A stretch of 21,770 nucleotides of DNA from Candidatus Beckwithbacteria bacterium (GTDB lineage Bacteria > Patescibacteriota > Microgenomatia > UBA1400 > UBA1449). The notes under the pieces are model-generated. The model saw only the letters and a list, made by a program, of their open reading frames with translations, searched no databases and was not told where the DNA came from. Shown here piece by piece: positions 7,776 to 14,538 of this stretch. Position numbers and translations under genes: made by a program. Position 1 is the stretch's first letter. Every line of letters starts with the position of its first letter. The DNA lies in contig JAAZND010000084.1 in the NCBI GenBank assembly GCA_012798485.1, positions 1 through 21,770 of the forward strand, in the 5' to 3' direction.

Positions 7776-8195
7776 TTATTGATTATTTCCTTTATCATAG
7801 ATATTTACCTGATTAACAGATCCTGGCGTTGCTCCGGTTGTTGGTCCATATAATTTTGGGCTTAAAATATACATTGGATCTTTATATAAAAGAAAACTGA
7901 TAACAGCAGTCAAAACAAAAGAAGCTAACATAATGACTAAACCAATAATAGACATATAAATTTTATCTGTGGCTTCACCAATTTTTTCTGGCTTTGAGCC
8001 ATTAGTCACAAAAGTAAAGCCAGCCAGAATAACGTTTACAAAAACCCAGAGTCCAGCAATCACAAAGAAAAATTTAATCAGATTGCTAAAAAGGAGTATT
8101 AAACCCTTGCCTGGAGTATCTACTTGAGCTCCGTATCCGGCAACAAGCGCATCTGGAGGAGTAATTTGTCCGACTATTGGCGATAAATACATCAT
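7776..8195 (-). CDS. VirB2/TrbC-like pilin paralogue, divergent
   Basis: A 139-residue protein with two helices (about 33-61 and 79-106) around the loop AGFTFVTNGSKPEKIGEA. It has no obvious signal peptide; the first 28 residues are mildly polar (MMYLSPIVGQITPPD). The tail after helix 2 is longer than usual (about 30 residues, Gly/Thr/Asn-rich) and replaces the GxDILN end with DPMYILSPK. It may start at either of two adjacent ATG codons (8195 or 8192). Neither has a Shine-Dalgarno. It is the second gene of the unit that starts at 8629. Confidence 0.6.
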   Translation of the reverse strand: MMYLSPIVGQITPPDALVAGYGAQVDTPGKGLILLFSNLIKFFFVIAGLWVFVNVILAGFTFVTNGSKPEKIGEATDKIYMSIIGLVIMLASFVLTAVISFLLYKDPMYILSPKLYGPTTGATPGSVNQVNIYDKGNNQ

Positions 8196-8239
8196 ATTAA
8201 GTATATTTTAAAGTTTTTAATTTTAAATTGCAACGAAAA

Positions 8240-8629
8240 CTATATTCCTGGATTTAAAATATCATAACCTAAAATATAGCTGATAATTTGGATAAGCCAG
8301 TAGGCACCAAAAACCACTAAAAATCCAATTAAAGACCAGGAAAGAGTTTCCCCGCCTTTTTTTTGTTTATCAGGATTGCCGGCGCTAGAGATAATCATAA
8401 AACCAGCTCCGAGAATTAAAATAAAGAAAAAGACCGAGGCAATCATTAAAATATTAGGAACTAAATTGCTGATAAATTTACCAAGAGAAGAATATTGAGA
8501 GTCAGCAACAGTAGTGCCATTATCGCCCAAAGTAAAAGTTTTACCAATATCAATTTGAGCAAAGCTTTTTTGGACTGCCAAGAACAAAAAAACAAGAGAT
8601 AAAAAGATTTTTTGGCTTATTTTTTTCAT
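8240..8629 (-). CDS. VirB2/TrbC-like pilin paralogue, first gene of the operon
   Basis: A 129-residue protein with a signal peptide (MKKISQKIF...SFA, about 1-24), a short mature N-terminus and two helices (about 52-78 and 91-119). The loop is AGFMIISSAGNPDKQKKGG and the C-terminus is GYDILNPGI. An ATG eight codons upstream (8653) is also open, but I reject it: it would put the promoter -10 inside the coding region and add residues ahead of a normal signal peptide. With the ATG at 8629 the predicted transcript starts at or within a base or two of the start codon, so the mRNA may be leaderless. The gene diverges from the polyprenyl synthase gene. Confidence 0.63.
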   Translation of the reverse strand: MKKISQKIFLSLVFLFLAVQKSFAQIDIGKTFTLGDNGTTVADSQYSSLGKFISNLVPNILMIASVFFFILILGAGFMIISSAGNPDKQKKGGETLSWSLIGFLVVFGAYWLIQIISYILGYDILNPGI

Positions 8630-8636
8630 CAGGTTA

Positions 8637-8645
8637 ATTATAACA
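8637..8645 (-). promoter_or_regulatory. Extended -10 promoter of the pilin operon
   Basis: Minus-strand TGTTATAAT: a perfect -10 hexamer (8642-8637) with the TGn extension, and only a poor -35. The expected start, about 7 bases on, falls at about 8630, beside the ATG at 8629. This implies a leaderless mRNA. Confidence 0.5.
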
Positions 8646-8689
8646 AAATTCAAATAAACTATGTAAAGCAGAAAAAAATTTAAAATTTT

Positions 8690-8698
8690 TGCTATACT
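8690..8698 (+). promoter_or_regulatory. Extended -10 promoter of the isoprenoid genes
   Basis: TGCTATACT: a near-consensus -10 (8693-8698) with the TGn extension and no good -35. Expected start is near 8705, giving a leader of about 100 bases that contains a palindromic repeat. It diverges from the pilin promoter about 50 bases away. Confidence 0.5.
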
Positions 8699-8726
8699 AG
8701 CTTTGTTTTTAAATTAAAATTACTTT

Positions 8727-8807
8727 GTTATCCTAATGCAGATCAGGATCTATTTAAATTTTTTTATAGATTCCTACTTTTTTACAGGAATGACACTATC
8801 AGATTAT
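8727..8807. repeat. GTCAT...ATGAC palindromic repeat, copy A
   Basis: The left end (GTTATCCTAATGCAGATCAG) is a degraded version of the left end of the other copies. The right end, TTCCTACTTTTTTACAGGAA then ATGACAC, matches copy B closely. The 23 bases at 8785-8807 match copy B with two differences and run into the start codon of the next gene (ATG at 8806). It lies in that gene's predicted leader. Confidence 0.65.
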
Positions 8808-9861
8808 GCAGATTCTCGATTTTTTAACTTCTTATCAGCAACAGTCTAAACCATATTGGCAGGATTTTTTGAAGCAGTGGAGAGAAAAGTCAGTCCAGAG
8901 TGGACAGATTAATCAGCTTATTTTTGATAAACTGATAGAATTTCATCCTCAAGGTAAACATTTCCGTGGAGCTTTAGCATATCTTTTTTACCAGATTGCA
9001 GGAGGCAAAAATACCAAGGAAATGCTGAAAGCGTCGGTGGCAGTGGAACTTTTACAGACTGCTTTACTGATTACTGATGATGTGTTTGATAATGATGATG
9101 TGCGAAGAGGCAAACCTACGATTCATAGACAGTGGCAGCAATATTTCCCTGCTCACAACTTAGATTATGGAAAAAGTATGGCTTTGTCTACCTCAATTAT
9201 TGTTTTTCATTTAATTCCTCTTTTTTTACAAGAATTGCAGTTTGAAGATAGTTTTAAACAAGAAGCCTTGACTTTGTATTGCCAAAAAACAATTGAAACA
9301 ATTTGGGGAGAAGTTTTGGATATTTCCACTCCTTTTATGAGTTTTGACCAAAGAAAAGGCAGTTATGCAAATATTCACAAATATAAGACTGTAGCTTATA
9401 CTGCTGTTTGGCCAATCCTTTTTGGAGTGATTTTGTCAGGGAATAAAGATGGAGTTTTCAGACAAAAAGTAGAGCAAATGGCAGAAATTATTGGGCAGAT
9501 ATTCCAAATTCAAGATGATATTCTTGGCACTTTTGGTGAAGAACATAAAACCGGTAAGGCAAATGATAGCGATATTAAAGATGCCCGCTGGACAGTTTTA
9601 GTTGAATATTTTTTTAGCAAGGCTAATGAAGCAGACTATCATCAATTTAAAACTATCTATGAACAAGAAGAAATCGATGATAATGATGTTAAAATCGTTA
9701 AAGAATTATTTTTAAAATATCAAATCAAAAAGTTAGCTGAGGAGAAAAATCAAAAATTAAGACAACAAGGTTTGAGTTTAATTCCTCAAATTACTGATAA
9801 TTTTGACTATCAACAAACTTTAAAAAACTTGCTGGATTATTTAATAAATAGAGAAAAATAA
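8806..9861 (+). CDS. Polyprenyl diphosphate synthase (trans-isoprenyl type)
   Basis: A 351-residue class I trans-prenyltransferase that extends allylic diphosphates with isopentenyl diphosphate, giving a C15-C20 or longer product for lipid or carrier synthesis. The first Asp-rich motif is DDVFD at 91-95, followed by DDVRRG. A Lys/Arg IPP site lies at 50-54 (GKHFR), KYKT at 192-195, and the second Asp-rich motif at 237-241 is DDILG, with Gly in place of the last Asp, a change seen in some GGPP synthases. Product length cannot be read safely. It opens the plus-strand isoprenoid locus and is the likely consumer of the IPP/DMAPP made by the genes at 11163-14538. Its ATG lies at the end of a palindromic repeat, with no Shine-Dalgarno. 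Confidence 0.88.
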   Translation: MQILDFLTSYQQQSKPYWQDFLKQWREKSVQSGQINQLIFDKLIEFHPQGKHFRGALAYLFYQIAGGKNTKEMLKASVAVELLQTALLITDDVFDNDDVRRGKPTIHRQWQQYFPAHNLDYGKSMALSTSIIVFHLIPLFLQELQFEDSFKQEALTLYCQKTIETIWGEVLDISTPFMSFDQRKGSYANIHKYKTVAYTAVWPILFGVILSGNKDGVFRQKVEQMAEIIGQIFQIQDDILGTFGEEHKTGKANDSDIKDARWTVLVEYFFSKANEADYHQFKTIYEQEEIDDNDVKIVKELFLKYQIKKLAEEKNQKLRQQGLSLIPQITDNFDYQQTLKNLLDYLINREK

Positions 9862-9890
9862 ATAAATTGTTAAATGGTTATATTGTTAAA

Positions 9891-9966
9891 GTGTGTCATC
9901 CCGTACTTGATACGGTATCTAATGAAATAGATTCCTGTTTTTGCAGGAATGACACACTCAGATTAT
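9891..9966. repeat. GTCAT...ATGAC palindromic repeat, copy B
   Basis: The ends are GTGTGTCAT and ATGACACAC, a perfect 9-bp inverted repeat. Inside are two hairpins, CCGTA/TACGG and TTCCTG/CAGGAA. Its tail CAGATTAT ends 7 bases before the sigma-factor ATG, mirroring copy A's position before the synthase gene. Confidence 0.8.
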
Positions 9967-9973
9967 ATATTTT

Positions 9974-10540
9974 ATGGATTTGACAGCTAAACAAATTAGT
10001 GACGTTATAAGAGAAAACCCTAGAGCAATGTTAGTTTTTTACAGCCAAGTTTATCCATTTTTGGTGAGATTTTTACAAAATAAAATTAACAACCAAGAAG
10101 ATAGAGAAGAGCTGATTCAGGATATTATTTTGGCTATTTTAGACTCTTTGCCTCAGTTTAAGGCTCAAGCCAAATTCAAAACCTGGGTTTATACCATTGC
10201 CAAACACGAACTTATTGACTATTATCGCAAGAAAAAGATTAAAAATATTTTATTTTCTCATTTTCCTTTTTTGGAAAAATTGGCTGATATGGCGTTGGGG
10301 CCGGAGCTAGCTTTGGAGGAAAAACAGGCAAAACAGAAAATTTTTGAAACTTTGAAAAACTTGAGCGAGGGATATGCACAAATTTTACGACTAAGATATA
10401 TAGAAGGTCTTTCCGTGCAACAAATAGCTGACAAATTAGATATTAGTTATAAAGCAGCTGAATCTCGCCTCGGTCGAGCTCGTTTAGCCTTCCAAAAAGA
10501 ATTTGTTTTCACAACAGCCAACCTTTCAAAAGATAGCTAA
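9974..10540 (+). CDS. ECF-type RNA polymerase sigma factor
   Basis: A 188-residue sigma-70 family protein with only regions 2 and 4, as in extracytoplasmic-function sigma factors. Region 2 is about 21-88, including DREELIQDIILAIL and FKTWVYTIAKHELIDYYRKK (core-binding and -10 recognition). Region 4 is about 125-175, with the helix-turn-helix LSVQQIADKLDISYKAAESR. Length is normal for the family. It overlaps the following membrane-protein gene by 38 bases, an arrangement often seen for ECF factors and their membrane anti-sigma partners. Its target promoters cannot be named. Being inside the isoprenoid locus and 1.3 kb from the appendage genes, it may control envelope functions. No Shine-Dalgarno is present; a palindromic repeat sits just upstream. 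Confidence 0.85.
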   Translation: MDLTAKQISDVIRENPRAMLVFYSQVYPFLVRFLQNKINNQEDREELIQDIILAILDSLPQFKAQAKFKTWVYTIAKHELIDYYRKKKIKNILFSHFPFLEKLADMALGPELALEEKQAKQKIFETLKNLSEGYAQILRLRYIEGLSVQQIADKLDISYKAAESRLGRARLAFQKEFVFTTANLSKDS

Positions 10541-10874
10541 ATATTCTCTTTTACTTTCTATCAAAGAAAGTTATTTGTTTGTGGCAAATTCTCTTGGCCT
10601 TTTTTCTCATCCTTTTCAGACATGGCGCAAACTTTTCCGTGAACAGGATTTATCACAGATTGTTTTACTGCTGGCTTTTCCTGCTTACCTTTTTTTTGGC
10701 GGGTTATTTGTTATTTGGTTTTTGCGAAGACTTTTGAAAGATGAATTTAATGTGATTTATGGAGTTTGGGGAATGCCGACAAAGTTGGGAGTGACTTTAG
10801 TTTTTATGTTAACTTTAGCTTTATTCTTTTATTTAGCTTTTTGGCTTTACAAAGTCTTAAAAGTTAAAAAATAA
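10503..10874 (+). CDS. Two-helix membrane protein, possible anti-sigma partner
   Basis: A 123-residue protein of unknown family. It has a polar N-terminal segment of about 50 residues (cytoplasmic by the positive-inside trend, FRRLL/RK-rich), helix 1 at about 51-77, a short linker, helix 2 at about 94-118 and a Lys-rich end. The longest form starts with TTG at 10503, overlapping the sigma gene by 38 bases. Later non-ATG starts (TTG or GTG near codons 25-27) are possible, and no ATG precedes the second helix. The overlap suggests translational coupling, and the topology would fit a membrane anti-sigma factor. No ZAS Cys/His motif or other anti-sigma signature is visible, so that role is only inference. 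Confidence 0.55.
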   Translation: MFSQQPTFQKIAKYSLLLSIKESYLFVANSLGLFSHPFQTWRKLFREQDLSQIVLLLAFPAYLFFGGLFVIWFLRRLLKDEFNVIYGVWGMPTKLGVTLVFMLTLALFFYLAFWLYKVLKVKK

Positions 10875-10892
10875 TTTATAATTTTTTCTCAA

Positions 10893-10899
10893 AAGGAGG
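10893..10899 (+). promoter_or_regulatory. Perfect Shine-Dalgarno
   Basis: AAGGAGG lies five bases before the ATG at 10905, the best match to the anti-Shine-Dalgarno in the window. A TATAAT at 10877-10882 lies 11 bases upstream, so a short transcript could begin just before it, though no -35 is convincing. Confidence 0.8.
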
Positions 10900-10904
10900 G
10901 AGAG

Positions 10905-11156
10905 ATGGGTATTTCTATTTGTGAAAGTTGTCCAAGAGCAAAAAGACTTTTGGATCAAGGATCAACAAGTGGAGAAATATTGAATTATGCAGGAATGGAA
11001 GACTTAACTTTTGCCCAAAGAGCAGCGGTTATTGGTGGACAGTTAACTTTTGAACAGGCAGCTCAAATTATATTTAATAAGTTTCATATTGATACATCAG
11101 GAAAAGAAACTAGAAGTAGAGTTGTTTATGATGTAACTGGAGAAAAAGCAGCTTAA
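10905..11156 (+). CDS. Small conserved-looking protein of unknown function
   Basis: An 83-residue soluble protein I do not recognise. It begins MGISICESCPRAKRLL, with a Cys-x2-Cys pair (Cys6, Cys9). An amphipathic helical centre follows (DLTFAQRAAVIGG, LTFEQAAQIIFNKF), and the C-terminus is charged (GKETRSRVVYDVTGEKAA). A single Cys pair is not enough for a classical zinc site unless it dimerises. The perfect Shine-Dalgarno suggests strong expression. It sits between the sigma/membrane pair and the isomerase gene, which starts 6 bases after its stop, so it is probably cotranscribed with the mevalonate genes. Confidence 0.55.
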   Translation: MGISICESCPRAKRLLDQGSTSGEILNYAGMEDLTFAQRAAVIGGQLTFEQAAQIIFNKFHIDTSGKETRSRVVYDVTGEKAA

Positions 11157-11162
11157 AAAATT

Positions 11163-11693
11163 ATGACCAATATTATTTTAGTTAACCCACAAGATCAACA
11201 AATTGGTGAAGTCTCAAAACTTGATGCTCATCTTTTTGACGGGAAATTGCATCGAGCATTTACTGTCCTTCTCAAGAATAAAAATGATGAATTTCTTCTG
11301 ACTACAAGAAGTCTCAAAAAAGCTTTGTGGCCGACTTTTTGGGACGGCAGTTTTTCTTCTCATCCCAATATTGGCGAAGATCTGCCAACCGCTTGCCGCC
11401 GCCGTGCCAAAGAAGAACTGGGAATAGAAATAAAGCCTGAATTTAAGGAATTATTTTCTTATAGTTATCACATCAAATGGAATGAATTTTTTTCTGAGTA
11501 TGAAGTCAATCATGTTTTATTAGGAAATTACGATGGAAATTTTGATTTAAATCCTGAAGAAATAAAAAATTTTAAATGGCTTAAATGGCCAGATTTAATT
11601 AAATTTTGTAAAAAAAGTAATAAAATTGCGCCATGGTTTTCGCTCGCACTTAAAAAAATAGATCCAAAAACTGTTTTTTTAATTCAAAATTAA
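11163..11693 (+). CDS. idi: Type I isopentenyl diphosphate isomerase with Cys-to-Ser active site
   Basis: A 176-residue Nudix-fold protein aligned by eye along its length with E. coli Idi (182 residues), which interconverts IPP and DMAPP. All five metal ligands of the E. coli enzyme have counterparts: His23, His30, His67, Glu112 and Glu114. So do the AFTVLLKNK strand, the RSLKKALWPTFWD segment and the degenerate Nudix helix RRRAKEELGIE. The catalytic Cys of the usual NSVCGHP motif is replaced by Ser65 in DGSFSSHP. In studied enzymes this Cys is essential or nearly so. The protein could therefore be a weak or altered isomerase, or an Idi-like Nudix hydrolase. The position directly before the decarboxylase and IPK genes favours a role in IPP/DMAPP metabolism. 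ATG at 11163, no Shine-Dalgarno. Confidence 0.8.
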   Translation: MTNIILVNPQDQQIGEVSKLDAHLFDGKLHRAFTVLLKNKNDEFLLTTRSLKKALWPTFWDGSFSSHPNIGEDLPTACRRRAKEELGIEIKPEFKELFSYSYHIKWNEFFSEYEVNHVLLGNYDGNFDLNPEEIKNFKWLKWPDLIKFCKKSNKIAPWFSLALKKIDPKTVFLIQN

Positions 11694-11703
11694 TTATTTT
11701 TAT

Positions 11704-12720
11704 ATGAATAAAATATCTGTTATTTCACCAGCCAATATCGCTTTTATCAAATATTGGGGTAGAGCTGATCATAAACTTTTTATTCCAAGAAATGATAGTA
11801 TCTCTGTCACTACAGATAAATGTCTCACCAAAGCTACCATTCAATTGATAGACGAAGCTAAAGACGATATTAATATAAAGTTTTATGGTAAAGACTATCA
11901 AAAATTAGTAGTAAATTCTGAAAAAACAGACGCTCTAGTAAATCAGATTAATAGAATTAGACAGTTAGCAAAAAGCAAATTAAAAGTTAAAATTTACTCA
12001 GAGAATAATTTTCCGGCTGATGCTGGTATCGCTGCTTCAGCTTCAAGTTTTTCAGCAATTACTGCAGGCTTACTTTTAATTTTCAGTTTAAAAGATAAGT
12101 TTAAAGACAAAGAAGAATTATCAAGACAAATTAGATTATGTGGATCATCTTCGGCCGTTAGGTCAGCGATGGGAGGTTTTGTTAAACTTAAAGCAGGGAA
12201 TAATCATCAAAGTTGCCATGCAGTGCAGATTGCACCGGAAAATCATTGGGATTTGGTGGATATTGTAGCTGTGGTAGATCCAGAGAAGAAAAAAGTATCA
12301 TCATCTTTAGGGCATGAATTAGCAGATACTAGTCCTTATTACGAAACCAGAATTAAAGAGATGCAACAAAGAATCAAACAATGTGAAGAAGCAATTTTAC
12401 AAAAAGATATTGAAAAATTAGGAGATGCAACTGAAAAAGATGCCATTTCTATGCATGCAATTATGATGACATCAAATCCTCCTGGATTTTATTGGTCAGC
12501 AGGATCCATGGTGATCATTCATGCAGTGAGAAATTGGCGAGAAGAAGAAGGTTTACAAGTTTATTATACGTTTGATGCTGGAGCAAATCCTCATCTAATT
12601 TGTGAAGCAAAAGATAAAGAAATTGTCAAACAAAAATTAAAAACCATTCCTTTTGTCAAATGGACAATAGAAAATCATCCATGCCAAGGTGTTCATCAAA
12701 TTGATGAACATTTATTTTAA
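11704..12720 (+). CDS. mvaD: Mevalonate-pathway decarboxylase (diphospho- or phosphomevalonate)
   Basis: A 338-residue GHMP-superfamily decarboxylase. ANIAFIKYWG (Lys16), the P-loop FPADAGIAASASSFSA, CGSSSAVRSAMGGF (Arg153) and YYTFDAGANPH (Asp291) correspond to the Lys/Arg/Asp catalytic residues and ATP loop of mevalonate diphosphate decarboxylase. Classical enzymes turn mevalonate 5-diphosphate into IPP. Because an isopentenyl phosphate kinase gene follows after 5 bases, this one may instead act on mevalonate 5-phosphate to give isopentenyl phosphate, as in haloarchaea and Chloroflexi. Substrate choice cannot be settled from motifs I can see. Divergences include Arg20 where KYWGK is usual and Ser-Ser-Ser in place of Ser-Gly-Ser. 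ATG at 11704; no Shine-Dalgarno. Confidence 0.87.
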   Translation: MNKISVISPANIAFIKYWGRADHKLFIPRNDSISVTTDKCLTKATIQLIDEAKDDINIKFYGKDYQKLVVNSEKTDALVNQINRIRQLAKSKLKVKIYSENNFPADAGIAASASSFSAITAGLLLIFSLKDKFKDKEELSRQIRLCGSSSAVRSAMGGFVKLKAGNNHQSCHAVQIAPENHWDLVDIVAVVDPEKKKVSSSLGHELADTSPYYETRIKEMQQRIKQCEEAILQKDIEKLGDATEKDAISMHAIMMTSNPPGFYWSAGSMVIIHAVRNWREEEGLQVYYTFDAGANPHLICEAKDKEIVKQKLKTIPFVKWTIENHPCQGVHQIDEHLF

Positions 12721-12725
12721 AAACT

Positions 12726-13520
12726 ATGAAACCAATTATTTTCATCAAAATCGGTGGATCACTTATTACAGATAAACTTAAGGAAAGAACACTTAAAGAG
12801 GAAGCTCTTGAGATTATTTGTCGGGAAATCAAACTAGCCATGAATTCCGGTAAACAGCTGATTATTGGTCATGGAGCTGGTTCTTTTGGCCATTTTCCAG
12901 CTACCAAATATCAAACTCACAAAGGAATTTTAAACGATCAAAGTTATAAAGGAATTGCTGAGGTGGCTGATGTTGCCTGTGAGCTTAATCGCATTGTGGT
13001 AAAAAAATTGATTGATATTGATGTCAATGCGGTTTCTTTTTCTCCCTTCAGCATGATTACTTCGCAGAATTTTGAGCTAAAAACTTTTTGTACCGAAAGT
13101 CTTGAACAAGCTCTGAAACTTAATCTTTTACCGGTTTTGTATGGTGATCAAATTTTAGATACAGAGAAAGGCTGTACCATTTTTTCAACAGAAAAAGTTT
13201 TAGGCTACCTCGCCTTACATTTACAAAACAAAGGTTATAACATTGAACGTATCATTCATTGTGGTCAAACTAATGGGGTCTATGATGAACAAGGGGAAAC
13301 AATCGAGCTTATCAACACTGAAAATTTTGCTCAGTACAAAAAAGTTTTAGGTGGTTCCGGAGGAATTGATGTGACAGGCGGTATGATTCATAAGGTCGAA
13401 GAGACTTTAGAATTGGCAAGACAAGGAATTCCAGGGCTTATTATTGATGGCATTGAACATGGTTCTTTGTCAAAAGCCATTAAAGGAGAAAAAATTATTG
13501 GCACAAGGATAGAGAAATAG
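12726..13520 (+). CDS. Isopentenyl phosphate kinase
   Basis: A 264-residue amino-acid-kinase-fold enzyme, predicted to phosphorylate isopentenyl phosphate to isopentenyl diphosphate with ATP. IKIGGSLITDK (Lys8) and GHGAGSFGH (catalytic His56) near the N-terminus are hallmarks that separate IPK from glutamate-5-kinase and UMP kinase. YGDQILD, GQTNGVYD and GGIDVTGGMIHKVEE complete the fold's ATP and metal motifs. Length is normal. IPK is the marker of the alternative mevalonate route best known from archaea and a few Chloroflexi. Here it directly follows the decarboxylase gene (5-base gap), so the pair probably acts in sequence. Transfer from archaea is possible but not shown by composition. 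Confidence 0.88.
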   Translation: MKPIIFIKIGGSLITDKLKERTLKEEALEIICREIKLAMNSGKQLIIGHGAGSFGHFPATKYQTHKGILNDQSYKGIAEVADVACELNRIVVKKLIDIDVNAVSFSPFSMITSQNFELKTFCTESLEQALKLNLLPVLYGDQILDTEKGCTIFSTEKVLGYLALHLQNKGYNIERIIHCGQTNGVYDEQGETIELINTENFAQYKKVLGGSGGIDVTGGMIHKVEETLELARQGIPGLIIDGIEHGSLSKAIKGEKIIGTRIEK

Positions 13521-13545
13521 ATTTTTTAATTTTGAGAATTTATTT

Positions 13546-13573
13546 GTAGAGACGCATTTCAATGCGTCTCTAC
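13546..13573 (+). terminator. 12-bp hairpin after the IPK gene (terminator or repeat)
   Basis: GTAGAGACGCAT and ATGCGTCTCTAC form a perfect 12-bp stem with a TTCA loop. Only three T residues follow, so it is a weak intrinsic terminator. The GTAGAGACGC core is also typical of dispersed hairpin repeats in other bacteria. It separates the IPK gene from the GHMP-like gene. Confidence 0.6.
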
Positions 13574-13605
13574 TTTAAAAATTAATTTTTACTGAAATTA
13601 TTTTC

Positions 13606-14538
13606 ATGACGCAACTTACGGTTTTAGCTCCAAAAGGATTTATAATTTTAGGTGATTACACTGCTACCAATTTGCAAAGCGCGTTATTAGTTGCTAGCAA
13701 TTTTTTTATCCAAACTCAAATAAAGGCAAATAATTTAAGTAAAATCATTATTAAAGCCAATGAGTTTAGCTATACAAGAGGTGTTGAAGAATTTAAAGAC
13801 ATAACTAAGATTCCTGCAGCTATCCGGATTTTGGATGTTTGTCTGCAAATTTTTTATGCCACATATCAACTAAAACAAGGGGTAACAATTTTTTTATCAG
13901 ACCAAAAACAACTCTTTGAAAGTACTGTTGCTTGTCTTTGGGGAATCAACCATCTTTTGAATTTAAACCTAAAAAAGAAATCAATTTTAGAGATTTTAAA
14001 ACAAGCTTTTGGAGAGCTTAAACAAACTCGAGGATTGGCTCAAGCAATTATTAGCCTTTTTGGTGGTATTATCTATCTTGATCTTCAGGAAAATTTAAAA
14101 ATCGAGCCATTGTCTTTTAATCAGAATATAAATTTTACTTTTTTTCAAATCAAAAGCTCTCCTTTTAATTCCAGTAAAAATCTTAAACAAATGCTTGCAA
14201 AACATCAACAAGAGATTGAAAAGGAGTTTAAACTCATGGACATTTTAACTAAAGAAGCTAAAGATAGTTTTTCTCAAGGTAAATTTTTGACTTTTGGTAA
14301 AATAGTCAATGTCCAACAGAAGCAGCTGAACGATTTAAGCTTAAGTTGTCAGTTTCACCATGATCTATGTGTGCAAGCAAATTTAAAAGGTGGCTTAGGG
14401 GCTAAAACGATTGGTAAAAATTATGTTTTGGTTTTAGGCTCTAAACAATTTGATTCAACTAATTTAATTAATCAAACCAGTCAGATTTTCAGTGATAAAA
14501 TAGATCAAAAAGGAGTAAGAATTAATAATGAAATTTAA
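13606..14538 (+). CDS. Divergent GHMP-kinase-like protein (mevalonate/phosphomevalonate kinase-like)
   Basis: A 310-residue protein whose start (VLAPKGFIILGDYTA), middle (FGGIIYLDL, about 152-160) and end (GAKTIGKNYVLVLG, about 265-278) line up with GHMP-kinase motifs APGKVILFGEH, YGGIIxF and GAKxSGAGGGD. The nucleotide loop GLGSSAA is reduced to QKQLFESTVA (101-110), the Gly-rich C-terminal motif has lost most glycines, and the catalytic Asp expected in PSGxDxA is absent (TRGLAQAI). It may be a very divergent mevalonate or phosphomevalonate kinase supplying the decarboxylase, or a non-catalytic relative. The gene context supports the pathway link. It overlaps the next gene by 11 bases. Confidence 0.5.
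   Translation: MTQLTVLAPKGFIILGDYTATNLQSALLVASNFFIQTQIKANNLSKIIIKANEFSYTRGVEEFKDITKIPAAIRILDVCLQIFYATYQLKQGVTIFLSDQKQLFESTVACLWGINHLLNLNLKKKSILEILKQAFGELKQTRGLAQAIISLFGGIIYLDLQENLKIEPLSFNQNINFTFFQIKSSPFNSSKNLKQMLAKHQQEIEKEFKLMDILTKEAKDSFSQGKFLTFGKIVNVQQKQLNDLSLSCQFHHDLCVQANLKGGLGAKTIGKNYVLVLGSKQFDSTNLINQTSQIFSDKIDQKGVRINNEI

Noticed and set aside
8630..8653. N-terminal extension of the first pilin gene to the ATG at 8653
   Set aside because: It would place the extended -10 promoter inside the gene and put eight residues before a normal signal peptide.
12726..13520. Glutamate 5-kinase or UMP kinase for the 12726 gene
   Set aside because: GAGSFGH with the catalytic His and the DVTGGM motif are specific to isopentenyl phosphate kinases within the fold.
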